Below, piece by piece: positions 30,682-39,994 of a stretch of 64,000 nt of DNA (position 1 is the first letter of the stretch; each line of letters begins with the position of its first letter). Source of the DNA: Maribacter sp. (GTDB lineage: Bacteria > Bacteroidota > Bacteroidia > Flavobacteriales > Flavobacteriaceae); contig NZ_JADGES010000002.1 of assembly GCF_016744255.1 (NCBI RefSeq), positions 54,047-118,046 of the forward strand, given 5' to 3'. A program made the position numbers and the translations under genes. The notes beneath the pieces were generated by a model. The model was not told the DNA's origin. It did no database searches and was given only the letters and a program-made list of their open reading frames with translations.

Positions 30682-31282
30682 AATCTGGGACGTTTTGGTT
30701 TTTAGTTAATAAATCTATTTTTTGGGTAAGTAGGTTTTTGGATCTATTTGTTAATTTTTTAATGGGGTTTCCGTAGTATATCGTCCATGACTTTAAGTTA
30801 GTAGAAACTACGGCAAGGGCACCAATAGCAACTCCTTCTTCTATAGTTACATTTGGTAGAATTACACTGCCTGCACCAACTATAACGTGTTCTTGTATTA
30901 ATACTTTACCTTTTTTATAATTTTTATATTTATTAGGGGTTGTTGGGTTTGTTAAAGTATTCCCTGAGTAATCATCTGTTTTACTATAAATTTTGACTCC
31001 TTGAGACAGTCCACTAAAATCTTGAATTTCTATCCCATCGGTAGCCAACAAATGACTAAAAGAACCAATATGAACATAAGAACCTATATTTAAAAATCCT
31101 TGTTCCGTAATAATAAAAGAACAGTGCTCATCAATAATTACATTACTTCCAATAGACAAATTAGTAATACCTACAATGGTACAATTCTTTGCAACCTTTA
31201 CATTTTTACCCACTTCTTTTACTCCAAAAGATTTTAAATCTTCTTCGGTATAATAGTCCGTAATAAAAGGGTTTTTAGTCAT
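30653..31282 (-). CDS. Left-handed beta-helix (hexapeptide) acyltransferase
   Basis: Hexapeptide repeats: VIVGAGSVILPNVTIEEGVAIGALAVV, IYYGNPIKKL; start at MTKNPF preferred. Confidence 0.85.
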   Translation of the reverse strand: MTKNPFITDYYTEEDLKSFGVKEVGKNVKVAKNCTIVGITNLSIGSNVIIDEHCSFIITEQGFLNIGSYVHIGSFSHLLATDGIEIQDFSGLSQGVKIYSKTDDYSGNTLTNPTTPNKYKNYKKGKVLIQEHVIVGAGSVILPNVTIEEGVAIGALAVVSTNLKSWTIYYGNPIKKLTNRSKNLLTQKIDLLTKNQNVPDYDYNNRNKR

Positions 31283-31310
31283 GGATTTAATTTGAAAAAT
31301 TAAACACCGC

Positions 31311-31355
31311 AACAACAAAATAAAAGAATTATTAAAATCCTCTTATTTTGTTGTT
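31311..31355. repeat. Inverted repeat with 13-bp arms in leader of acyltransferase operon
   Basis: aacaacaaaataa ... ttattttgttgtt, about 19-nt spacer, about 29 nt upstream of start codon. Confidence 0.75.
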
Positions 31356-31400
31356 TTGAATTTAAAATAACAAGATAAAGTTATGGTTTTACGCCCCTCA

Positions 31401-31424
31401 ATTAAATGATATATATCATTTAAT
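31401..31424. promoter_or_regulatory. 24-bp perfect palindrome, candidate operator
   Basis: attaaatgatat|atatcatttaat. Confidence 0.6.
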
Positions 31425-31452
31425 ACCAGTAAATAACATTTTTATTTAAAAC

Positions 31453-31490
31453 AAAAAAGTCCCTGTATTAGTAAAACACAAGGACTTTTT
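31453..31490 (-). terminator. Terminator between Pel-like operon and acyl/amide operon
   Basis: aaaaagtccctgt-attagtaaa-acacaaggacttttt. Confidence 0.7.
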
Positions 31491-31569
31491 AAAAAGAGTA
31501 AATTACAATTACTTCATAAAAACAAGAAATAACATAGTATCTTAAATTTCACTATTTAATACGACAGGT

Positions 31570-34500
31570 TTATTTAAAATTATACGATAATCCAAATTGA
31601 ATAACATTAGAAAAGAAGTTCTTTATTGTGTAAAACTCATAGCCTGCATTTATTTTAGTAAAGTCCGTTATTTTATAAGACATGTTCCCTGTATATCTCT
31701 CGAAATTAGGCTCGTCTTTCTCCATAAACATTCCAAAATCAGCAGTTAAGTTAAACTTGCTTTTCTCTGAACCTAAAACAACCAAAGCACCAGCACCTGC
31801 GTATACTCTTTCTTTAGCCATCCAATAAGGATAGCCAGATTTACGATCTGTACTCCCTATTCCTGCAGCTCCCTCGATTAATGGTAAAAACTTAAGTTTA
31901 TCTAAACCTATAAGTTTATATTCTAATCTACCCAATAGCATATGGTCATTCTCTTTGTCTGTATAATAGTTAGATTCTAAAGACAATATTGGTTTAATTT
32001 GTTTCCCAATAGCCATTTCTTTATAGCCCGTAAACTGAATTCTATAGATACCTAAAGAATGTCCTGGTCCAGACATCACCGGAAAGGCATCTAATTGAAA
32101 GGCCGTAAAATTCTTTTTCTTAGAATAGTTAACTCCTGCACTTCCCTGAAAAAAGAAATCCCCAAAATTATCTCTTTCTACTCGTCCTCTCAGAGCATAC
32201 TTATATTTTTTATTAGACTTATTGGTAAACCCATATTCTAATCCCATTAAGTCATGTCCAATATTTTCATTATTTGATGGAAAACCATTCAATTTAAACA
32301 TAGTGCTTTGCGTAACGGAAAAACTATGCATGTTTCCATTGGCATTGTGGGTATTGTAATTTACAATATTAGATAATACGGTTGGCTTTAATTTATCGTT
32401 AATACTAAAAGACCCAAAGCTTATAGACGACCCTCTTTCTTGCCTCATCTTTTTGGCTATTTGTTCCCCAATTTCTAGATCTAACAAATCGCCATATTGC
32501 CTAAATATTTCCACTTGCTCTTTAAGCTCTAGATTTTTAACTTCTTTGTTTAGTGCTCTCTTGTATTTTTCATTAATTTTTTCACTAGGAACACTAAATG
32601 CTACTTTTGCAGATTCTTTTACTTCCCCTTCATAAAGCAATAACGTTGCCATAAATAAACGTATTTCATGGTCTTTAGAATTTCTAGCGATATATCTCGT
32701 AAACGTACTTTTTAGTCCCGAAATATCTTTTACTTCATAAAGCCAAGACATTTTATCTTTTATAGTAATTTCGTCGGTACATTCTGCCCATTCCAACGCT
32801 TTTTTATAATTACCATAATCGGCATAAGTTTTAGCAATTTTTGTTGCTAAATGTTTTAATTCTTTAGAACAACTTTTGTTACTCTTAAGCTCTTGTGTTG
32901 CTTTTTTAGGGTTATTCGCTAACAATAAAGCTATATAGTATGGGAAATTTTTCTTTTTCATCTTTTCGAAATTCGAAGAGCTCATTGTCCAAAAATCGAT
33001 TGTTTCCTGATCTATATTACTTGCGCATTTCTGCCATTCTAAAGCCTTACTGAATCTTAAATTATCTGCAAAAGTCCAAGCGATTATCGTTGCTAATTCT
33101 TTATAATCTTTATCACATGGATTTAAAACCAAAAGTTCTTCCACTAAATCTTCATAATCATTATCTATTAAGTGATTTATATAAAGTTTAGAGTTTTTAG
33201 AATTTGGCTGTATAGTTACTAATTTTTTTAATACTTCTCTAATCTGTTTATGGTTTGGTTTTGTGTTAAAATAATCTACGTACTCTGATAAAACATTAAT
33301 GTCTTTAGATTTCCATTCTATTTGTCTGGTAAGCCATACTTTACGTTCTGCATCATTAGGGTACCCTACTATGTCATTAACTTTCCTAGAAATGTCTGCA
33401 TTATTTTTGGACTTAAATCTTAAGTAGTAGCTATTTAGCTCTTTCCAAACTTTATTTTCTCTTTTCTGCCATGCCATGTATTCGGCATATTCCAACCATA
33501 TATCGGAGCTTGCATTAGGGTTCGTTTTAAAATTTTCTTCGATTAAATCTGTTGCCTTATTTAATTCTCCATCGACTACATACCTATTCACTAAATCGGC
33601 CATTGGAGTCATTAATTTTTTATTTTTTAAATACAGCTCATAATCTTTAGTTACCACTGATAATACTACATTGTTAGGTTTATAAACAGCTCTCGATTTA
33701 CCGAATAAATCAGGAACAGAAATAGATGAATTTCCTGATTTTATCGAGTATAAAAAACCATCTAACATAGCTGTTTTCTTAATTTTTAGTTCCTCTTCAG
33801 TTAACAAATCATCTACTAGAGGAACATTAGCCTCATCTACGTACATTAACCAAAAATTACTCTTTTCTTTATTTCTGGCATTACTACTTTCTACCTCATA
33901 CATTCCATCAAAATTAGAATGCCTATAATAAGCATAGCGCCAATCCATAGTGCGTTCTGCTGCCTTACTAGCATTTAAAAACCTTGAAAAAGGGTGGTCC
34001 CTTTTGTACTCAGAAATATGATCATTAAAAGTATCGTACATCCCTTTTTTACCATTTTTAGAATACCAGTTTAGTTTGTGCTTATTTCTATAACTAAAAT
34101 GACCACTAGTCAACGCATTAGATTTATCAGGGATTTGATATACATCATCTGGGTGCACAAAATGTGTCCATACTCCCGTACACAAATACATAGACTCTAT
34201 AGCCCAAATATTAGCGGTTTCTAAAACATAACCACTACTTATTCTAGGGAAATCGAAAAACTTGTCATTATACGGGTCTGGCCCAAATTCTCTATCACCA
34301 CCTTCTTCTAATGTCCCTAAATAAACACTTTGCAAATACTTAATACTTGGTATTCCTTTGTTTAATTTAACCAAACCAATACTATCTATATAATTTGATG
34401 GAGGTACGTAGGATACGGGTAAGTTTTTAAAATCTAATACTTTCCATTTTTTTTCAGCAGCATCTAAGGCGGTAACCATATATTCTGGGTTCTTCCAATC

Positions 34501-35574
34501 TTCCTTTAATAGCGAAACATGGTTATATCCATGAAAACCAAGTTCATGCCCATTTTTAATAACATCCCTACCAATCCAACTGCTTAATTTTTGCAATGAG
34601 CCTTCTTTAGTAACCGTATTCCTATCCCATTCTGTAAAAGTAAAAGGTGGAACAACAACCGCGTTATAATCGAAAGTAACATAAGCTGTATATTCTATAT
34701 TTTGCTTTAGTGCTAGTTTTTTCATATCGGGCCACCAGACGTCTTTTACGTAATCTGTTACCGTAATATTTAGTTCTGACTTAATTGGTTCCTTATAAAT
34801 ATTATATGTTGGTGAAGGAAAATCATCTAAAAAGATAGTAGCTACATTAGCAATAGGATAAGGAATACCTTCTAAACCTTTAAGAATGCTAGAGAACATA
34901 AATCCACGCATACTCTTGTTCAATAGAGTAGATGAATTAAAAAACATTACCCTTCCTTTACCTATTTTATTTTCTAATAACACAGGGTAATCAGTATTGT
35001 TTGTAGCACTAATTAAAACTTGAGTGTTATCGGAAAAATTACGCCCACTAAATCCTAAATGAAGACCCCCATCATTATACTTAAAACCTTGTTTCCCCGG
35101 AAAAACAGGAGACTTAAAACTATATCCTTGTGCTGTTTTATTTGTTTCCCAATTGGCATCTGGGTTAAGGCCTATTAAAAATGCTATTCTTTCATCTTTA
35201 ATTGCTTTCGTTACATATAAAGTACCTCCTTTTGCTACAAAATTTAAAATAGCCTTTAAAGCTAGTTTATTTAAAGGAGCTGTTTCATATATACATAAAA
35301 CTCTTGTTGTTGGAGCTATTTCTTGATTCTCATTAAAATCATTTATAAAAATATTTTTGTATGGTATTTTAGTATATTCTAGTGCCTTATTTAAATTTTT
35401 ACTTTCTAAGATATTACTATACTCATTTTTACTAACCAAAAATTGAACAAGGGGTAGTTCCCTACTCTTTTCTGGCATACTAAATTCGTGTGTAAATCTA
35501 TAAATATCTCTTTGGCATCCTAATAGAAAGCCCACCAAAATGGTTAGAAAGCCAAGCTTTATTTTATTGATCAT
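31570..35574 (-). CDS. PelA/PelB-like fusion: DUF2194 (polysaccharide-deacetylase-like) + helical/TPR-like repeats + C-terminal outer-membrane beta-barrel
   Basis: Lipobox LLGC; NodB-like FLDDFPS and HELGFHGYNH (HxxxH); middle helical repeats (FSKALEWQKC..., YKKALEWAEC...); final ~285 aa amphipathic beta-strands ending IQFGLSYNFK. Confidence 0.7.
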   Translation of the reverse strand: MINKIKLGFLTILVGFLLGCQRDIYRFTHEFSMPEKSRELPLVQFLVSKNEYSNILESKNLNKALEYTKIPYKNIFINDFNENQEIAPTTRVLCIYETAPLNKLALKAILNFVAKGGTLYVTKAIKDERIAFLIGLNPDANWETNKTAQGYSFKSPVFPGKQGFKYNDGGLHLGFSGRNFSDNTQVLISATNNTDYPVLLENKIGKGRVMFFNSSTLLNKSMRGFMFSSILKGLEGIPYPIANVATIFLDDFPSPTYNIYKEPIKSELNITVTDYVKDVWWPDMKKLALKQNIEYTAYVTFDYNAVVVPPFTFTEWDRNTVTKEGSLQKLSSWIGRDVIKNGHELGFHGYNHVSLLKEDWKNPEYMVTALDAAEKKWKVLDFKNLPVSYVPPSNYIDSIGLVKLNKGIPSIKYLQSVYLGTLEEGGDREFGPDPYNDKFFDFPRISSGYVLETANIWAIESMYLCTGVWTHFVHPDDVYQIPDKSNALTSGHFSYRNKHKLNWYSKNGKKGMYDTFNDHISEYKRDHPFSRFLNASKAAERTMDWRYAYYRHSNFDGMYEVESSNARNKEKSNFWLMYVDEANVPLVDDLLTEEELKIKKTAMLDGFLYSIKSGNSSISVPDLFGKSRAVYKPNNVVLSVVTKDYELYLKNKKLMTPMADLVNRYVVDGELNKATDLIEENFKTNPNASSDIWLEYAEYMAWQKRENKVWKELNSYYLRFKSKNNADISRKVNDIVGYPNDAERKVWLTRQIEWKSKDINVLSEYVDYFNTKPNHKQIREVLKKLVTIQPNSKNSKLYINHLIDNDYEDLVEELLVLNPCDKDYKELATIIAWTFADNLRFSKALEWQKCASNIDQETIDFWTMSSSNFEKMKKKNFPYYIALLLANNPKKATQELKSNKSCSKELKHLATKIAKTYADYGNYKKALEWAECTDEITIKDKMSWLYEVKDISGLKSTFTRYIARNSKDHEIRLFMATLLLYEGEVKESAKVAFSVPSEKINEKYKRALNKEVKNLELKEQVEIFRQYGDLLDLEIGEQIAKKMRQERGSSISFGSFSINDKLKPTVLSNIVNYNTHNANGNMHSFSVTQSTMFKLNGFPSNNENIGHDLMGLEYGFTNKSNKKYKYALRGRVERDNFGDFFFQGSAGVNYSKKKNFTAFQLDAFPVMSGPGHSLGIYRIQFTGYKEMAIGKQIKPILSLESNYYTDKENDHMLLGRLEYKLIGLDKLKFLPLIEGAAGIGSTDRKSGYPYWMAKERVYAGAGALVVLGSEKSKFNLTADFGMFMEKDEPNFERYTGNMSYKITDFTKINAGYEFYTIKNFFSNVIQFGLSYNFK

Positions 35575-37550
35575 AAATCAAAAATTAAATCATTTAATCT
35601 AGAAGCATTTTCCTTATTTACGATTTCGTAAACGGTTAAAAAATTATCTTCAAAATATACTTTTACCTTTCGCCCTCTATTTTTTAGAATATCTATTTGA
35701 TATTCTATTTGAATAGCTGTTTCTTTTTTAATCTTAAAGTTTTTATCCTTAGAATTTACATTGTTTTTGGGCACAAAAACAAAAACACTATTTGGTAATA
35801 TATTACCAGAATTCTTTTTCATTAATTCCTCATCTCCCTTGATGGTTTGATAGATAGAATCTTGTTTAGCATATGCGCTTGTAAAAATATTATAATTAAT
35901 AAAATGATGTTCGCTCTTCCCTATGCTCTGTCCATAATTTTGATTTACCACAGCATAAGAGTATGGTAAATAATTACTAGACAAATCATTATAAATTAAA
36001 AGAATATCGGTTTTAAGCTCATCTGTCTTTTCAAAATTATACTTAGAAAAACTATTGGTAAAATACGATGCTAATACTAATAAAGTGAATACAGATGCTA
36101 TACTTATAGCCTTTGACTTTCGATTTTTAGGGATAGAGATTCTAAAATAGCTTATTACAATACCACAAAATACACCCATTAGAATAACAATTAATACGGA
36201 AAGAATTTGATAATATAAATCTACATCAATCCAAGGCCATTCTAACCATTTTAAAGCTATCACCATGTTTAAAAAAACAATAAAAACCATTGCTGGAGTC
36301 CATTTTTCTTTGTCCTTTACAAATAATGGTATTAATCCCAAAAGCGTAATTACGCCAAGGATTGCATATACTAATACCAAATTATCTATGGTTATAACCA
36401 ATTGTGGAAAATACGTATACACATCTACCAATATCATACTTTCCTTTATAAAAGTAACAAAAGAAGTATCTAATAACCAACATGCTATTGCATGTATTGT
36501 CATTACCAAAATAGTTGCCAATAAATAACTAAGCATGCTTCTTAAAATATATGGCAGTCCTTTTTTTGTAAAAAACAACAATGCTATAATTAAAAAAAGA
36601 GGCATAATGATAACACCAACAAATAAACTAACAAAAGCCAATGCAGTATAAATAACAAATAATGTTATAAAATATTTACGTTTATCTGTACTAAGTAATT
36701 GAGGTATAACCGTAAAAAGCATCGCAGGAAATGCAAACCAAACAGCCATATACAAAGCATTGTGCTCCAATAAAAGGTTTATGTTTATCGGAAGGTACTT
36801 ATAGAAAAAACCAAAGAATAAAACACCAATCATTGGCGCTAAAAACTTTGAGTTCGTAATCTTTACTAATACCCAATACATAACTAAGCTAACCCCAAAC
36901 GTTTCTAATAGGCCAAAAGAATGAACTGCCATTTCTTCGCTTATACCTGTAATTTTACTGTAAAAATTAATAATAGCGTTTTCTCCTAGCAATGTAAATC
37001 CAGGGCTAAACCAAATATTTTCATTAAAATTTTTGACAAATTCTAGATTCTGAATCCATAAACCAGAAAGTGTATATAGGTCATTTTTTAAGAAAAGATA
37101 TCTAGAAATAAAGCAAGCCGATGATACTGCAAAAGCAGTAACAACCATAAAATTTATCTTTTTAGGAAGAAAAAAATTGATGGTTTTTTTAAATTGTTTA
37201 GAAAAATTTGGTTTCTCTTCCATAAACCTAAAGAAGGTAAGTAAAAAGGCTTTCCGTTTTTTCTGTATTTGGCTAGCAGAATTTCTTAAACTTCCTAAAT
37301 CTAAATACAGAAAAAATAACAACCCAAAAAACAAGGATATTAAAGAAAAAACATCATACATTTTTAACTGCACCAACACAAAAACCAATAGTAATATAAT
37401 ACTTCCAAATATAATAGAACGCTTAATTACATAATCTAAATTGTATGTCTTAATTGGCTGCCGTGTAACTATTTGGTGCACCACCAGAACTCCCAGAAAA
37501 AGAAGAAAAATTCTAAAAGGCCCTAAAAGTATATTATCTAGAAATACCAT
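35571..37550 (-). CDS. Polytopic membrane protein of Pel-like locus (possible GT-C-like fold), with C-terminal extracytoplasmic domain
   Basis: About 10+ hydrophobic segments; 4-nt overlap with downstream DUF2194 gene. Confidence 0.6.
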   Translation of the reverse strand: MVFLDNILLGPFRIFLLFLGVLVVHQIVTRQPIKTYNLDYVIKRSIIFGSIILLLVFVLVQLKMYDVFSLISLFFGLLFFLYLDLGSLRNSASQIQKKRKAFLLTFFRFMEEKPNFSKQFKKTINFFLPKKINFMVVTAFAVSSACFISRYLFLKNDLYTLSGLWIQNLEFVKNFNENIWFSPGFTLLGENAIINFYSKITGISEEMAVHSFGLLETFGVSLVMYWVLVKITNSKFLAPMIGVLFFGFFYKYLPININLLLEHNALYMAVWFAFPAMLFTVIPQLLSTDKRKYFITLFVIYTALAFVSLFVGVIIMPLFLIIALLFFTKKGLPYILRSMLSYLLATILVMTIHAIACWLLDTSFVTFIKESMILVDVYTYFPQLVITIDNLVLVYAILGVITLLGLIPLFVKDKEKWTPAMVFIVFLNMVIALKWLEWPWIDVDLYYQILSVLIVILMGVFCGIVISYFRISIPKNRKSKAISIASVFTLLVLASYFTNSFSKYNFEKTDELKTDILLIYNDLSSNYLPYSYAVVNQNYGQSIGKSEHHFINYNIFTSAYAKQDSIYQTIKGDEELMKKNSGNILPNSVFVFVPKNNVNSKDKNFKIKKETAIQIEYQIDILKNRGRKVKVYFEDNFLTVYEIVNKENASRLNDLIFDL

Positions 37551-37555
37551 TTAAA

Positions 37556-38365
37556 CTACATTTTAAATTTTGGAATAGACTGTAAATCTATTTGTGCAAC
37601 AAATGCTGAAAAACCAAGTTTTAGACTCTCTTGTAGAATCTTTTTTTTCATTTTAGCTGTTTCTGCATATTCAATAACATAAATTGGCCTTGTGGTTTTT
37701 TTTCTTGCCAATTTTAAGCTTTTAACCATTTCTTTTTTAGTATTTACATCTCGTAAGGCATACTCTTTCTTCTTAAAATCATAGGCACTTATAACAGACT
37801 CTACAACAATAGCATCTGTAATCTTCTTAAGTTCATTAGTTATAAAAAGACCTGCATTCTGAACCAAATAAAGCTCTTCATTATCCTTTTTAATTTTATT
37901 TAAAAATGTAATAAATTCATCCTTTTGATCGTGTAATTTTCCCCATTTAGATACATTATCTAGGTTATCTAAAAACAATCCTTGGATTCCTTTTTGTTTT
38001 ATTCTACTAATTACTTTTAGTAAAATCTCTTGGGCTTTTTTGTCTTTAATATTTATAAAATGACTATTCCAAATATCATTTTTTCCTAAAGTAAAAGGCT
38101 CTATATGTCTATAAAAAGAAACGTATTCGTTAGCTTCTGATAAACTTATATAAGCGACTACTTTTTTATTATTCTTGTTAAAAATTTCTATTTCAGAAGA
38201 AGTATAATGTTCCGATTCTATAACAACTAATTCATACCCCTTTATTAATTCTGGATCTACTTTACCATAACAAACAAAGAGCTTGTCTACCAAGGTGTCC
38301 TTAGGCTGTAATTGAGATATACCTAGAAATGGCAATAAAAGGTATATTATATTAATAGGCCGCAT
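37556..38365 (-). CDS. GH114/GH166-like (PelA hydrolase-like) secreted protein
   Basis: ELVVIESEHY, KVVAYISLSEANEY, IQGLFLDNLDN, YLVQNAG; TIM-barrel TM1410-type motifs. Confidence 0.7.
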   Translation of the reverse strand: MRPINIIYLLLPFLGISQLQPKDTLVDKLFVCYGKVDPELIKGYELVVIESEHYTSSEIEIFNKNNKKVVAYISLSEANEYVSFYRHIEPFTLGKNDIWNSHFINIKDKKAQEILLKVISRIKQKGIQGLFLDNLDNVSKWGKLHDQKDEFITFLNKIKKDNEELYLVQNAGLFITNELKKITDAIVVESVISAYDFKKKEYALRDVNTKKEMVKSLKLARKKTTRPIYVIEYAETAKMKKKILQESLKLGFSAFVAQIDLQSIPKFKM

Positions 38366-39959
38366 AATAATGGTAATCTAGTTTTTTAAAGAAAATAATA
38401 ATTTCTCTTAAAGTTAAAATCATAAACAATCCTGCTCCTACCAACATACCAACAACGCTATACTCATAGCTTATTGTTCTAGATAAGATAAAACCTACAA
38501 CCAAATTAACTAAGCAAGCAATTATTATAGAACGTAATGGTCCTTTTGGGCTATCTAATGTGAACAAATACAAAGAATTAAGCATTCCCCATGTAAGTAA
38601 CAAATAACCAATACCACCAAGAACACAAACCTTGATACTTATAAAGTCTAGAGTTTCTCCAAAATTAGCTTCATAACCCCAAGGTTGGGTAATTAATAAA
38701 TAGATAAATGTGGTAGTTACTAATGCTGTAAGGATGAGCAATGAGATATGTCCTAGATACATTCTAAAAAGACTTTTATTAAAAACCTTCTTATTAATCA
38801 ATAATGTATTTCGTTGTTTTATATCTAGAAACTTGCTAAAAGATGCAATAGCATACTCTAATACTCCTGCTAGCATAAAAAATATGAGAATTGCAATATC
38901 CATCCCTATTTCATAATCTTTCTCATATAAAAATATAAACTGATGTGTTAAATCTATATCAGCAGACCAAGCTAAAAATCTATCCATAAAAATAAAAACA
39001 TATATAAGGGTACCGTAAAAGAAATACCTATAGTTTTTATAAATAACCATTAACTTCTTTGGTCTCAAATTTTCTGCAGTATAAAAGCCCTTTTTTCTAT
39101 TAAAAAAGAATTCTAAAAATAGTTTAGAAACTATAATAGCCACTCCAATGCCTGCCCAATGTGTAACATAAGTATTTGTGTTAGTATATAATTTAAGGAA
39201 CAACGCAATCGCTGTAGCAAGGAGTATTGCTAATGAAATAACCCAGCGCTGTCTTATGGTATGAAAAGGTGCCGACACTAAGAGTAGCAACCCTATTAAA
39301 AAAGCATACACACATGTAATTAGTATAAAAGAAAAAGGGTATAGATTAAACAGGAAATTTACGGCAGCAATACTTAAAAATGTTAATAGTAAACCCTTAA
39401 TTCCGGATTTAATTAACTTATTGACTACCATTTTGGCTTTCTTAAACTCTTGGTGGTGCCAATAAAAGGATGCTTGCCTCCCTAATACCTGAACATACCC
39501 TCCGGAAACAATTAAACCAATTATAACTCCAAAAACTACAGATGTAGATTGTACAATATTGAATCCTATAAAAGCCCATAAAGAATATCCAAAAACAATT
39601 ATAGATGCTATTTGTAAAAAAATAGGGAGTAGATGAAATATCCCTAAAGGATAAAACTGCACTAACAGCTTTGTTTTCATCCATAAATAGCTAGATACTG
39701 GAACTAGCGCATTTTTTTTCTTTGCCTTTCTTAATTCACTTTCGTTTTTTAATGTGTCTGTGTTTCTTCCTTTTAAATCTTTAAATACGTGCTTGGCCAA
39801 ATCGGAAAGGGAAACAAACCCGTAATCTTCAAAAACGTCTTTATCTCTAATCCCGAAAGATTCTAATGTCGCCAAAACGACCATTACACTAACTGGATTA
39901 CCAATTTTATGGATTACCAATTCTGTTATACTTTCAATATTTTCTTGAATATTTTTCAT
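38352..39959 (-). CDS. PelG-like MOP-superfamily membrane protein
   Basis: Approx. 12 TM segments after ~100-aa cytoplasmic N-terminus; GGYVQVLGRQASFYWHHQEFKKA; adjacent to pelF-like gene. Confidence 0.6.
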   Translation of the reverse strand: MKNIQENIESITELVIHKIGNPVSVMVVLATLESFGIRDKDVFEDYGFVSLSDLAKHVFKDLKGRNTDTLKNESELRKAKKKNALVPVSSYLWMKTKLLVQFYPLGIFHLLPIFLQIASIIVFGYSLWAFIGFNIVQSTSVVFGVIIGLIVSGGYVQVLGRQASFYWHHQEFKKAKMVVNKLIKSGIKGLLLTFLSIAAVNFLFNLYPFSFILITCVYAFLIGLLLLVSAPFHTIRQRWVISLAILLATAIALFLKLYTNTNTYVTHWAGIGVAIIVSKLFLEFFFNRKKGFYTAENLRPKKLMVIYKNYRYFFYGTLIYVFIFMDRFLAWSADIDLTHQFIFLYEKDYEIGMDIAILIFFMLAGVLEYAIASFSKFLDIKQRNTLLINKKVFNKSLFRMYLGHISLLILTALVTTTFIYLLITQPWGYEANFGETLDFISIKVCVLGGIGYLLLTWGMLNSLYLFTLDSPKGPLRSIIIACLVNLVVGFILSRTISYEYSVVGMLVGAGLFMILTLREIIIFFKKLDYHYYAAY

Positions 39960-39994
39960 GTAATGAGAGGACAGCCTTCGCTTCCGTACGGATA

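Noticed and set aside
31453-31490. Pel-like locus and acyl/amide genes as a single operon
   Set aside because: A strong hairpin with flanking A/T runs and ~290 bp of intergenic sequence with regulatory-like dyads argues for two transcription units, though functional linkage remains possible.
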